Below are positions 6,879-13,607 of a stretch of 17,502 nucleotides of DNA, one piece after another; positions within the stretch are counted from its first letter, which is position 1; each line of letters opens with the position of its first letter. Source of the DNA: Spyradocola sp050942925 (GTDB lineage: Bacteria > Bacillota > Clostridia > Christensenellales > UBA1750); assembly GCA_050942925.1 (NCBI GenBank), contig JBMNOF010000037.1, forward strand, positions 1 through 17,502, in the 5' to 3' direction. The position numbers were made by a program, and so were the translations under genes. Under the pieces are notes generated by a model. The model saw only the letters and a program-made list of their open reading frames with translations. It had not been told where the DNA came from and did no database searches.

Positions 6879-8051
6879 ATGGCACGTTTCACTCTCCCCC
6901 GCGACCTGTACTACGGCAAGGGCGCTATGGAGGAGCTTCGTCAGGCTCTCAAGGGCTACAAGAAGGGCTTCATCGTCGTTGGCGGGCACTCCATGCAGAA
7001 GAACGGCTTCCTCAAGAAGCTGGAGGACATCCTGCAGGAGACGGGTTTGGAAACCCAGGTCTTCGAGGGCGTAGAGCCCGATCCCTCGGTCGAGACGGTC
7101 ATGCGCGGCGCCCAGGCCATGCGCGACTTCGAGCCGGACGTGATCCTCGCCATCGGCGGCGGTTCGCCCATGGACGCGGCAAAGGCCATGTGGGTGTTCT
7201 ACGAGCATCCGGAAAAGACGTTTGACGACATCAAGGACCCCTTCAGCATTCCGCGCCTGCGCAGCAAGGCGATCTTTGTGGCGATTCCCTCCACCTCGGG
7301 CACGGCTTCGGAGGTGACGGCGTTCTCGGTCATCACGGACTACAAGACGCTGGTCAAGTATCCGCTTGCGGACTTCAACATCACGCCGGACATCGCGATC
7401 CTGGACGAGGACATCCCGCTGACCATGCCCAAGACCCTCACCGCGCACACGGGCATGGACGCCTTGACCCACGCCACGGAGGCCTATGTGGCGAGCCTGC
7501 ACTCCGACTTTACGGACCCGCTGGCCATCAAGGCGATCCAGATGATCTTTGACTACCTGCCCGCCTCCTACGACGGGGACGAGGCGGCGCGCGGAAAGAT
7601 GCACGTGGCGCAGTGCCTTGCGGGCATGGCGTTCTCCAACGCGCTGCTGGGCATTGCACACTCCCTGGCGCACAAGGTCGGCGCGCAGTACGAGATTCCG
7701 CACGGTTGCTGCAACGCGATCCTGCTGCCCAACGTCATCCGCTACAATGCCAAGGTTTGCCAGGCGCGCTACGCGGACATCGCGCGGGCGATCGGCCTTG
7801 TGGGCAAGGACGACGAGGAACTGGTGGAACAGTATGTTGCGGCAGTGGAAGATCTGAATAAGCGCCTGAACATCGCGCCCACCTTCCGCGAGCACGGCGT
7901 GAGCCAGGAGAAGTTCGAGAGCACGCTGGACTTTGTGTCCACGCAGGCGTTCGGCGATCCGTGCACGGGCTCCAATCCCCGCGCCACCAGCCCGGAGGAT
8001 CTGAAGAAGATTCTGCGCTGTTGCTATGAGGGCACGAAGGTGGACTTCTAA
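6879..8051 (+). CDS. Iron-containing alcohol dehydrogenase
   Basis: A 390-aa group III alcohol dehydrogenase that reduces aldehydes to alcohols with NAD(P)H and a bound iron. The dinucleotide-binding signature is GGGSPMDAAK (residues 93-102), followed by PSTSGTASEVT (137-147). Metal ligands are D194, H198, H261 and H275, with the same spacing as in the lactaldehyde reductase FucO. Length is normal for the single-domain family (380-390 aa), so it is not the fused AdhE. The substrate (ethanol, butanol or a diol) cannot be told. The ATG at 6879 has AAAGGAAG upstream; the frame extends upstream to 6663 but runs through the promoter, so that part is not translated. Monocistronic. It probably serves redox balancing in fermentation, consistent with a Rex-like site in its promoter. 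Confidence 0.95.
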   Translation: MARFTLPRDLYYGKGAMEELRQALKGYKKGFIVVGGHSMQKNGFLKKLEDILQETGLETQVFEGVEPDPSVETVMRGAQAMRDFEPDVILAIGGGSPMDAAKAMWVFYEHPEKTFDDIKDPFSIPRLRSKAIFVAIPSTSGTASEVTAFSVITDYKTLVKYPLADFNITPDIAILDEDIPLTMPKTLTAHTGMDALTHATEAYVASLHSDFTDPLAIKAIQMIFDYLPASYDGDEAARGKMHVAQCLAGMAFSNALLGIAHSLAHKVGAQYEIPHGCCNAILLPNVIRYNAKVCQARYADIARAIGLVGKDDEELVEQYVAAVEDLNKRLNIAPTFREHGVSQEKFESTLDFVSTQAFGDPCTGSNPRATSPEDLKKILRCCYEGTKVDF

Positions 8052-8372
8052 GCCTCCACGCCCCACCCCAAATCCCCTCGACGCGTTTTCCGTACGGAAG
8101 GGGCGATGCCCCTCCCGCCCGGAAAACGGCCCCCAAAGGAAACGGGAGCGCCAATGGCGCTCCCGTTTCCTTTGGGGGCCGCGCGCGCTTTTGGCAGGAG
8201 CGCAAGCCGACAGGGGGTGAGCGTCGAGAGGGATCTCCCTCTCGACAGGGATTCCGGCTTCCCCGCAGGGCCGAAGGCCCGGAGGGGAAGCTCCCGCTTT
8301 GGTCGGGATTGGGGGTGCGCGAGGGGGAAGGGGCGCAGCCTCTTCCCCCTCGCCCCCCCCCGCAGCGCCACG
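8052..8372. repeat. Non-coding stretch filled with nested inverted repeats
   Basis: This 321-base stretch lies between the convergent adh and shikimate kinase genes and holds no credible gene. It carries six consecutive inverted repeats: 8084-8128 (9-bp outer stem with inner AGGGGC-gat-GCCCCT), 8128-8180 (53-nt palindrome), 8223-8246 (11-bp arms), 8257-8291 (8-bp outer, 5-bp inner stem), 8292-8308 (5-bp arms) and 8319-8353 (12-bp arms). Open frames across it are low-complexity and lack ribosome sites. It resembles a dispersed intergenic palindromic element (BIME- or MITE-like), but no second copy is in the window. It may also end transcription from both sides. Confidence 0.75.
8128..8180. repeat. 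53-nt perfect palindrome
   Basis: Arms of 26 bases (8128-8153 and 8155-8180) are exact reverse complements about a single central A at 8154. The RNA from either strand would fold into a very stable hairpin. No T-run follows directly; GCGCGCGCTTTT comes after it on the plus strand. It may terminate the adh transcript or protect its 3' end. Confidence 0.85.
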
Positions 8373-8888
8373 TCAGGCTTCCTGCGCGGTCGCGCGGCGG
8401 AACGCCGAAACCACGGACGACACCGTCTCCTCCAGCGTCTGTCCCGCGCAGTCCAGGATCAGGTCCGCATTCCGCTCGTAATGGGGGATGCGCGCATCGT
8501 AGAGCGTGCGCAGGCTCTCGCCCGGGCCCATGGCGATGCCGCGGGTGGCAATGTTCCGCAGGCGGTGCTCAATCTCCTCGTAGGGCAGGCGCAGGTAAAC
8601 TGCCAGGCCCTTTTCGCGCAAATGCGCGATGGCGCGGTCTTCCAGGGCGACGGAGCCCCCGGTTGCCAGAACCGTGCCCTCGCAGTCGACGCCGAGGATG
8701 ATCTCCTCCTCCAGGCGGAGAAAGCCCTCTGTGCCCAGCTCGTCCACGAGCTTCTGCAAGAGCTTTCCGCTGCGCGACTGCAGCACGAGGTCCGTATCCA
8801 AGAAGGGCATGCCCAGGGCTTTAGCGCAGAGCACGCCCACGGTGCTCTTCCCACAGCCGGGCATCCCGATGAGGATCAGGTTCTTCAT
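8373..8888 (-). CDS. aroK: Shikimate kinase
   Basis: A 171-aa P-loop kinase that phosphorylates shikimate at the 3-hydroxyl in the chorismate pathway to aromatic amino acids. It has the Walker A GMPGCGKST (8-16), DTD (31-33) and R58 for shikimate binding, GGS (77-79), a lid region around R116 and the late arginine R133 in DARIPHYERNAD. The lid (RGIAMGPGES) reads differently from the common R-P-L-L form, so the exact subfamily is less sure. The ATG at 8888 is supported by AGAAGGAG 8 bases upstream; the open frame upstream is not used. Other shikimate-pathway genes are not next to it here. A TATAAT 37 bases upstream suggests it has its own promoter, though co-transcription with the preceding kinase-like gene 89 bases upstream is also possible. 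Confidence 0.9.
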   Translation of the reverse strand: MKNLILIGMPGCGKSTVGVLCAKALGMPFLDTDLVLQSRSGKLLQKLVDELGTEGFLRLEEEIILGVDCEGTVLATGGSVALEDRAIAHLREKGLAVYLRLPYEEIEHRLRNIATRGIAMGPGESLRTLYDARIPHYERNADLILDCAGQTLEETVSSVVSAFRRATAQEA

Positions 8889-8924
8889 GTTCCGCACTCC
8901 TTCTCTTTGGCGAGATTTGTCCCG

Positions 8925-8930
8925 ATTATA
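8925..8930 (-). promoter_or_regulatory. Possible -10 box for aroK
   Basis: On the minus strand a perfect TATAAT lies 37 bases before the aroK ATG, in the 89-base gap after the upstream gene. No convincing -35 box is found at 16-18 bases (TATCTT at 17), so the promoter is tentative. Confidence 0.4.
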
Positions 8931-8977
8931 CGCCCGGCGCAGAGGCGAAGATAGCGCGGCCATGTAAAATGCGGGCT

Positions 8978-9580
8978 TTAGGTGCGGAAGAGGACGAAAT
9001 CGCACAGGGCTCGGGCGCAATCCTCCAGGGAACCGCGGGAGGTATTGATCGAGGGGTGGAGGCGCGAGACGGCGGCGTTATAGGTGCGCATGGACGCAAG
9101 GAACGACTCCTGTGCGGAATTGCGCCAAGCGGGGCGGGCGCGCAGGCGGGCGACGAGGTCCTCCTCGTCCGCATAGAGGCCGAGCACGTGCACCGCGGGG
9201 AAAAAGGCCGCCATGGGGTTTTGGAGGAAATCCTCCGGCATGCCGCCGAGGAAGAGCAGGACCGGCTTGCCGCCCTGGGAGATGTTCAGCGCGGTCTGCA
9301 TCCACATGGAAAAGAACGCGCCATTGCCTTGCGAGGCAAACTCCTGCCGCCAGAGCAAGTCGCCGTCCAGGGGAAGGAAATCCGTGGCCTTGCCCTGCAA
9401 GTGCAAAGCGAGGGTGGACTTTCCCGTGCCCGAGGCGCCGAGCGCGATGAACAGGGGCAGGGCCAAGTACTCGTGTTCGCCGCCGCAGGCCGCACAGCGG
9501 ACGATGCCGCGCCGTCCGAGGAAGCGGACGGCCTTCTCCGTTTGATAGAGCCCGCAATGGGGACAGACGGAAAGAAACAT
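8978..9580 (-). CDS. Zinc-ribbon P-loop kinase-like protein
   Basis: A 200-aa protein that I cannot assign to a named family. The N-terminus holds a four-cysteine zinc-ribbon pattern, CPHC (residues 6-9) and CAAC (29-32). This leads into a P-loop domain with Walker A GASGTGKST (48-56), an LDGD element (71-74) like the acidic substrate loop of small-molecule kinases, and a hydrophobic strand ending LLFLGGMPE (108-116), resembling a Walker B position. The rest is mixed, with a basic RLRARPAWR segment (145-153) that could act as a lid. It is likely a soluble nucleoside, nucleotide or other small-molecule kinase, or an ATP-dependent RNA/protein-linked factor; the ribbon suggests a nucleic-acid or protein contact. 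The start at 9580 is fixed by GGAGG 6 bases upstream. It precedes aroK in the same direction and is divergent from the symporter. Confidence 0.75.
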   Translation of the reverse strand: MFLSVCPHCGLYQTEKAVRFLGRRGIVRCAACGGEHEYLALPLFIALGASGTGKSTLALHLQGKATDFLPLDGDLLWRQEFASQGNGAFFSMWMQTALNISQGGKPVLLFLGGMPEDFLQNPMAAFFPAVHVLGLYADEEDLVARLRARPAWRNSAQESFLASMRTYNAAVSRLHPSINTSRGSLEDCARALCDFVLFRT

Positions 9581-9673
9581 GGAGCACCTCCGGACTTTTT
9601 TTGCGATGTGGGACACAAGGGGGGAATTCTCCGGAAACCCGGCGATTTCCTGCCAAAAAGTGCGGGCAACCCC

Positions 9674-9702
9674 TTTACAGTCCATGAAAAATCCGGTATA
9701 CT
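9674..9702 (+). promoter_or_regulatory. Promoter of the sodium:solute symporter gene
   Basis: TTTACA (9674-9679), a 17-bp spacer and TATACT (9697-9702). The spacer shares CATG-N-AAAA with the promoter of the CorC-family gene at 11355. The predicted leader is about 98 bases and contains three small hairpins (9719-9741, 9746-9759, 9760-9774). Confidence 0.8.
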
Positions 9703-9806
9703 CTTTGCCGTAGTATGGCGCGCCCCAAAGAGGTGGGCGCGGTTTCCGCCTGCGGGCGGTGCGAAGGTTTCGCAGAAGTATGGAAGAACGGAAGGGTGGT
9801 TGTCTC

Positions 9807-11264
9807 ATGAAGTGGGTCTTTTTGTCCCTGTACCTCGTGGCGGTTGTCGTAATCGCCGTGATCTCCTCTCGGAAAATCAAGAGTCTGGACGACTATCATT
9901 TGGGCGGCAGAAGGATGGGCCCGTGGCTGTCTGCGTTTGCATACGGCACGACCTATTTTTCTGCCGTCATTTTCGTGGGCTACGCGGGAAAGCTCGGCTG
10001 GAGCTTCGGCACGGCGGCGATCTGGATCGGCATTGGCAACGCGCTGATCGGCTCGGCGCTGGCCTGGATGGTGCTGGGCAACCGCACGCGCGAAATGACG
10101 CAGCGCCTGGGGGCGACGACCATGCCGGAGTTCTTCGAGAAGCGCTTTGAGAGCCGGCCCCTGAAGATTGCGGTGGCGCTGGTGGTGTTCGTCTTCCTGG
10201 TCCCCTACTCGGCTTCGGTCTACCAGGGGCTTGGGTACTTGTTTGAGGCGACGTTTGGTTTGCCGTTCGCGCTTTGCATGGTGATTCTTGCGGCCTTTAC
10301 GCTGATTGCGGTGTTCCTGGGCGGATACCTGGGTTCGGCGCTGACGGATGTTGTGCAGGGCGTCATCATGATCGTGGGAATGATCCTGATGATGGGCTTC
10401 CTGTTTGGCAAGATGGGCGGTCTGGAGTCTGCGCTCACGCAGCTTGCGGCCGTGGACAGCCGCCTGGTTTCTCCCCTGGGGGCTTCGCCCAAGGATCTTC
10501 TTTGGATGGTCTGCCTGACGTCCTTTGGCGTTTGGGGCCTGCCGCAGATGGTGCACAAGTTCTACGCGATCAAGGATGCGCGCTCGGTGCGCATCGGCGC
10601 GGTGGTTTCGACGGCCTTTGCGCTGCTCATCGGCGGCTGCGCGTACTTCTCCGGCGCGTTTTCGCGCGTGGTGCTGAACATTCAGGACCCTGCGCAGGTG
10701 GGCGGCGTGGACATGCTGGTGCCGGAGATGCTCTTTGCCTCCATGCCCGAGTGGATGCTGGGCCTGATCCTCGTGCTGGTGCTTTCGGCCTCGATGTCGA
10801 CCCTGCAGTCGCTGGTCATGGTCTCGGCCTCGGCGATCTCGATCGACCTGGTCAAGGGCGTATTCCGCCCGGAGATGAACGACCGGTCGGTGAAGAACCT
10901 GATGCGCGGGCTGTGCGCGGTGTTTGTGGTGCTGTCGCTGGTCGTGGCGCTGTCGCAGGTTGCGGAGATCGTGACGCTGATGAGTATGTCCTGGGGAACG
11001 GTTGCGGGCTGCATTCTTGGGCCCTACCTCTTCGGCGTTTTGACCAAGCGGACGAACAAGACCGGCGCGGTGTGCGGCTTCACGGCGGGGCTTGCGGTTT
11101 CGGTGCTGCTGACGGCGGTGCTGGGCACCGGACAGGCGCCCTTCATCGGCTGCATGGCGATGGCGGCGTCGATGGTGGTGACGCCGGCGGCCTCCCTTCT
11201 TGCGCCGAAGCAGGAGGAAGCGCTGCTGCAGCGGGCCTTTGCGCGCGGGAGCGCGGTGAAGTGA
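9807..11264 (+). CDS. Sodium:solute symporter family protein
   Basis: A 485-aa integral membrane transporter of the SSS family (PutP/PanF/SglT fold) that couples sodium entry to uptake of an organic solute. About 13 hydrophobic membrane segments run from residues 3-19 to 448-466. Family marks are the SLDDYHLGGR loop after helix 1 (26-35), GGYLGSALTDVVQG (172-185), WGLPQMVHKFYAI (243-255) and MSTL with S331-T332, which match the Na2-site serine and threonine in PutP. The substrate is unknown; proline, pantothenate or another small acid are options. The ATG at 9807 is chosen because the first helix starts there and AAGGGTGG lies upstream; an ATG at 9780 would add nine residues. It forms a single-gene unit with its own promoter and terminator. 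Confidence 0.93.
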   Translation: MKWVFLSLYLVAVVVIAVISSRKIKSLDDYHLGGRRMGPWLSAFAYGTTYFSAVIFVGYAGKLGWSFGTAAIWIGIGNALIGSALAWMVLGNRTREMTQRLGATTMPEFFEKRFESRPLKIAVALVVFVFLVPYSASVYQGLGYLFEATFGLPFALCMVILAAFTLIAVFLGGYLGSALTDVVQGVIMIVGMILMMGFLFGKMGGLESALTQLAAVDSRLVSPLGASPKDLLWMVCLTSFGVWGLPQMVHKFYAIKDARSVRIGAVVSTAFALLIGGCAYFSGAFSRVVLNIQDPAQVGGVDMLVPEMLFASMPEWMLGLILVLVLSASMSTLQSLVMVSASAISIDLVKGVFRPEMNDRSVKNLMRGLCAVFVVLSLVVALSQVAEIVTLMSMSWGTVAGCILGPYLFGVLTKRTNKTGAVCGFTAGLAVSVLLTAVLGTGQAPFIGCMAMAASMVVTPAASLLAPKQEEALLQRAFARGSAVK

Positions 11265-11304
11265 GCGGAGGACTGCGGAAGCTCTCCCCTGCTGGTGCAA
11301 ACGA

Positions 11305-11339
11305 AAAACGGCGGAAAACGGCGGTTTTTCCGCCGTTTT
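11305..11339 (+). terminator. Terminator after the symporter gene
   Basis: A perfect 14-bp stem (arms 11305-11318 and 11326-11339) with a 7-nt loop, ending in TTTTCTTCT. The loop is itself a second ACGGCGG copy, so a shifted 10-bp stem (11315-11324 with 11330-11339) can form instead. It lies 40 bases beyond the stop. Confidence 0.85.
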
Positions 11340-11354
11340 CTTCTGGAAATCCGC

Positions 11355-11383
11355 TTTACAGCGCATGCAAAACCTGATATACT
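11355..11383 (+). promoter_or_regulatory. Promoter of the CorC-family gene
   Basis: TTTACA (11355-11360), 17-bp spacer, TATACT (11378-11383), 35 bases before the GTG start. Aligned over 29 bases it matches the symporter promoter at 23 positions. Confidence 0.8.
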
Positions 11384-11417
11384 TAGCGTAATATGAATTT
11401 CTAAAGGGGGAATTCCT

Positions 11418-12785
11418 GTGCCTACAGACCCTATATGGGGGCAACTGATTCTTCAAGTCGTACTCATCGCGATCAACGCGTTCTTCGCCGCGTCGGAGTT
11501 TGCGCTGGTCAGCCTCGATGAAAACAAGCTGCGCGCGCAGGCCGAGGAAGGCGACAAGTTCGCGGTGCGGATGCTCAAGATGATCTCCTCGCCCAACGGA
11601 TTCCTGTCCGCCATCCAGATCGCCATCACGCTCGCCGGCTTCCTGAACTCGGCCTTTGCCGCCGACGGCTTTTCCGAGCCGTTGATGAATTGGCTCAGCC
11701 AGTTCCGGTTCTTCGCCGCGATGAATCCGTCTGTCCTCAATACCGTCTGTGTCGTGATTATCACGCTGATCCTGTCCTACTTCTCCCTGGTCTTTGGCGA
11801 GCTGGTGCCCAAGCGCATCGCCATGCAGAAGACCGAGGCCGTCGCCCGCGCCGTCAGCGGCGTGATCTTCGGCTTTGCCACCATCACCCGGCCCATTGTT
11901 TGGCTGCTGTCGGTGTCGACCAACGGCGTGCTGCGCCTGCTGCGCATCGACCCCACCGCCCAGACCGAAGAGGTCACCGAAGAGGATATCCGCATGCGCG
12001 CGGACATCGCGGAGGAAAAGGGCGCCATCACCGAGGCCGAGGGCGAGATGATCGACAACGTCTTCGAGTTCAACAACCACACGGCCTTTGACGTCATGAC
12101 GCACCGGACGGACGTTGTGGCCCTGCCCGTGGATGCGACCGACGACGAAATCCTGCGCGTGATCCGCGAATCCGGCCTTTCGCGCATCCCGGTCTATGAA
12201 AAGACCATTGACGACGTGATCGGCATCCTGCGCACGCGCGAATACCTGCTCTACCGCGCCATGGACGAATACAAGCCCCTGCGCACCATCCTGCACACGC
12301 CGAACTTTGTTCCGGAGACCGTGCGCACGGACGTGCTCTTCCGCTCCATGCAGCAGAAGAAGAACCACATCGCCATCGTCGTGGACGAATACGGCGGCGT
12401 GAGCGGCCTGGTGTCCATGGAGGACCTCCTGGAGGAAATCGTGGGCAACATCTACGACGAATACGATCCGCAGGTGGAACAGGCCGTGACCAAGGTTGGC
12501 GACAACCTCTGGCGCGTATCCGGCATTTGCGAGCTGACGGTGCTTTCCGAGGCGCTGGACACACCGCTGCCCCTGGACGAGGACTACGACACGCTGAGCG
12601 GTCTGGTCTTCTCCCAGCTCTCCTCCATCCCGCAGGACGGGTCGCATCCGGAGCTGGATGTGGCGGGCCTGCACATCTACGTAGAGGAGATCAGCGACCA
12701 CCGCGTCGAATGGGCGCAGGTGAGCAAGATCTACCCCGAGGAGGAAGCCCCTTCCGACGACGATTCGGAAAAATCCGCCTCCTAA
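11418..12785 (+). CDS. CNNM/CBS/CorC-family membrane protein
   Basis: A 455-aa 'hemolysin-related' protein of the CNNM/CorC family, thought to move or regulate magnesium and other divalent cations across the cytoplasmic membrane. Domains in order: CNNM transmembrane domain (about 5-195; helices near 8-32, 62-82, 107-127 and 145-170, with conserved GELVPKRIA at 127-135), paired CBS domains (about 215-340, including VVDEYGGVSGLVSMEDLLEE at 321-340), and the C-terminal CorC_HlyC domain (about 355-438), then a short acidic tail. The start is GTG at 11418 with AGGGGG 8 bases upstream. Length is typical. Older annotations call such proteins hemolysins, but nothing here indicates a toxin. Monocistronic, with its own promoter and a strong terminator. 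Confidence 0.95.
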   Translation: MPTDPIWGQLILQVVLIAINAFFAASEFALVSLDENKLRAQAEEGDKFAVRMLKMISSPNGFLSAIQIAITLAGFLNSAFAADGFSEPLMNWLSQFRFFAAMNPSVLNTVCVVIITLILSYFSLVFGELVPKRIAMQKTEAVARAVSGVIFGFATITRPIVWLLSVSTNGVLRLLRIDPTAQTEEVTEEDIRMRADIAEEKGAITEAEGEMIDNVFEFNNHTAFDVMTHRTDVVALPVDATDDEILRVIRESGLSRIPVYEKTIDDVIGILRTREYLLYRAMDEYKPLRTILHTPNFVPETVRTDVLFRSMQQKKNHIAIVVDEYGGVSGLVSMEDLLEEIVGNIYDEYDPQVEQAVTKVGDNLWRVSGICELTVLSEALDTPLPLDEDYDTLSGLVFSQLSSIPQDGSHPELDVAGLHIYVEEISDHRVEWAQVSKIYPEEEAPSDDDSEKSAS

Positions 12786-12801
12786 ATCCCTAAGACGATT
12801 C

Positions 12802-12847
12802 GCGCCGCGCTTTTCCCTAGTGGAAGAGCGCGGCGCTTCTGTTTTTT
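12802..12847 (+). terminator. Terminator between corC-family gene and yfbR
   Basis: A 15-bp stem with one G-T pair (12802-12816 with 12822-12836) and a 5-nt loop is followed by TTCTGTTTTTT. It is placed between two convergent genes; the T-run favours plus-strand termination. Confidence 0.9.
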
Positions 12848-12849
12848 GA

Positions 12850-13431
12850 CTAATCCAATTCCTCCAGCGTCAGGCGGTAGGAGGGCAGGCACTCCTCCAG
12901 GAACGCGCGCACCTCGGGCATATCGTAGCGGTCGCGGATCTTTTGCAGGATCTGGTCGGCGACCTTTTCAAACTCGGAATTGCCGGCCTTGACCTCCTCG
13001 ATGCAGTGAATGTAGGCGGCGATGGTGTCGGCGGCCTTGACGCGGCGCCACTCCGGGTCCTGCTCCGGGGAGACGAGCATGGGCTCCAGCGCCGGACGGA
13101 TGTCCTCGGGGATGAGCGCGCTGAGCTTTTTGGCGGAGAGCTCCTCGATGTGGCCGAAGGAGGAGCGGATCTCGGGGCTAAAATACTTGATGGGGGTGGC
13201 GATGTCCCCGGTGATGACCTCCGGCGCCTCGTGGAAGGTGGCCAGCGCAGCGGCGCGGTCCGGGTTGGCGCCGCCGCCGAAGCGCGCGTTGCGGTACGCC
13301 GCCAGCGCGTAGGCGATCATGGACACCTGCAGGGAGTGCTGGGCCACGTCCTCCTCAAAGGAATTGCGGCGCATGTTCCAGCGGCGGATGTGCTTGAGCC
13401 GCGCCATGTAGGCAAAAAAGTGGTAGTGCAT
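12850..13431 (-). CDS. yfbR: YfbR-type HD-domain 5'-deoxynucleotidase
   Basis: A 193-aa HD-superfamily phosphohydrolase that closely follows E. coli YfbR, which removes the 5' phosphate from deoxyribonucleoside monophosphates in dNTP homeostasis. Shared landmarks: HFFAYMARLKHIRRW near the start (with the R17-W18 pair that reads the deoxyribose), QHSLQV (31-36), HEAPEV (67-72), TGDIATPIKYF (74-84), KAADTIAAY (132-140) and the C-terminal LPSYRLTLEEL (182-192). Metal ligands would be H32, H67, residue 68 and D135. Residue 68 is glutamate (codon GAG) instead of the aspartate that names the HD family. The ATG at 13431 has GGAGGAG 6 bases upstream; the frame continues to 13485 without a better site. 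Divergent from recX. Confidence 0.93.
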   Translation of the reverse strand: MHYHFFAYMARLKHIRRWNMRRNSFEEDVAQHSLQVSMIAYALAAYRNARFGGGANPDRAAALATFHEAPEVITGDIATPIKYFSPEIRSSFGHIEELSAKKLSALIPEDIRPALEPMLVSPEQDPEWRRVKAADTIAAYIHCIEEVKAGNSEFEKVADQILQKIRDRYDMPEVRAFLEECLPSYRLTLEELD

Positions 13432-13475
13432 GGACTCTCCTCCTCCGGTTTTTCTCACAAAAAACGGACATCCCC

Positions 13476-13505
13476 ATTGTGCCACGATCCCCGGAGGGCT
13501 GTCAA
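13476..13505 (-). promoter_or_regulatory. Promoter of yfbR
   Basis: On the minus strand a perfect TTGACA (13500-13505) is followed after 18 bases by CACAAT (13476-13481), a 4-of-6 match to the -10 consensus. About 38 bases separate it from the translation start. Confidence 0.6.
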
Positions 13506-13552
13506 CCGCTTTTTTTCGTGCAAACGCGCGCGCCTCCGCCCGGGGACGCCGC

Positions 13553-13582
13553 TTTACGCAAAAGTGGAAACTGTGGTATACT
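13553..13582 (+). promoter_or_regulatory. Promoter of the recX-birA operon
   Basis: TATACT (13577-13582) is a good -10 box; TTTACG (13553-13558) 18 bases upstream is a weaker -35. A start near 13589 gives a short leader holding AAGGGGG before the recX ATG. Confidence 0.65.
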
Positions 13583-13607
13583 AGAACAAATAAGGGGGAC
13601 GAAAACC

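Noticed and set aside
6666..8066. Minus-strand open frame covering the alcohol dehydrogenase.
   Set aside because: It is the shadow of a gene with intact iron ligands and promoter, and has no recognisable domain.
8084..8353. CRISPR array suggested by successive repeats.
   Set aside because: The repeats are different hairpins, not one repeated unit with spacers, and no cas gene is near.
8048..8371. Open frames of 60-130 codons within the inverted-repeat stretch after adh.
   Set aside because: They arise from palindromic GC-rich repeats, lack ribosome binding sites, and the same sequence is open on both strands.
9703..9806. A known riboswitch in the symporter leader.
   Set aside because: No conserved core of a common riboswitch class (TPP, SAM, lysine, glycine, FMN) was recognised; only short stems are visible.
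9675..12701. A 1008-codon minus-strand open frame opposite the symporter and CorC-family genes.
   Set aside because: It crosses promoters, a terminator and two well-supported genes, and its translation is His/Arg/Gln-rich low complexity. It is a codon-bias artefact.
11418..12785. Hemolysin/virulence reading of the CorC-family gene.
   Set aside because: The CNNM-CBS-CorC layout is that of a housekeeping cation transport protein; nothing suggests a pore-forming toxin.
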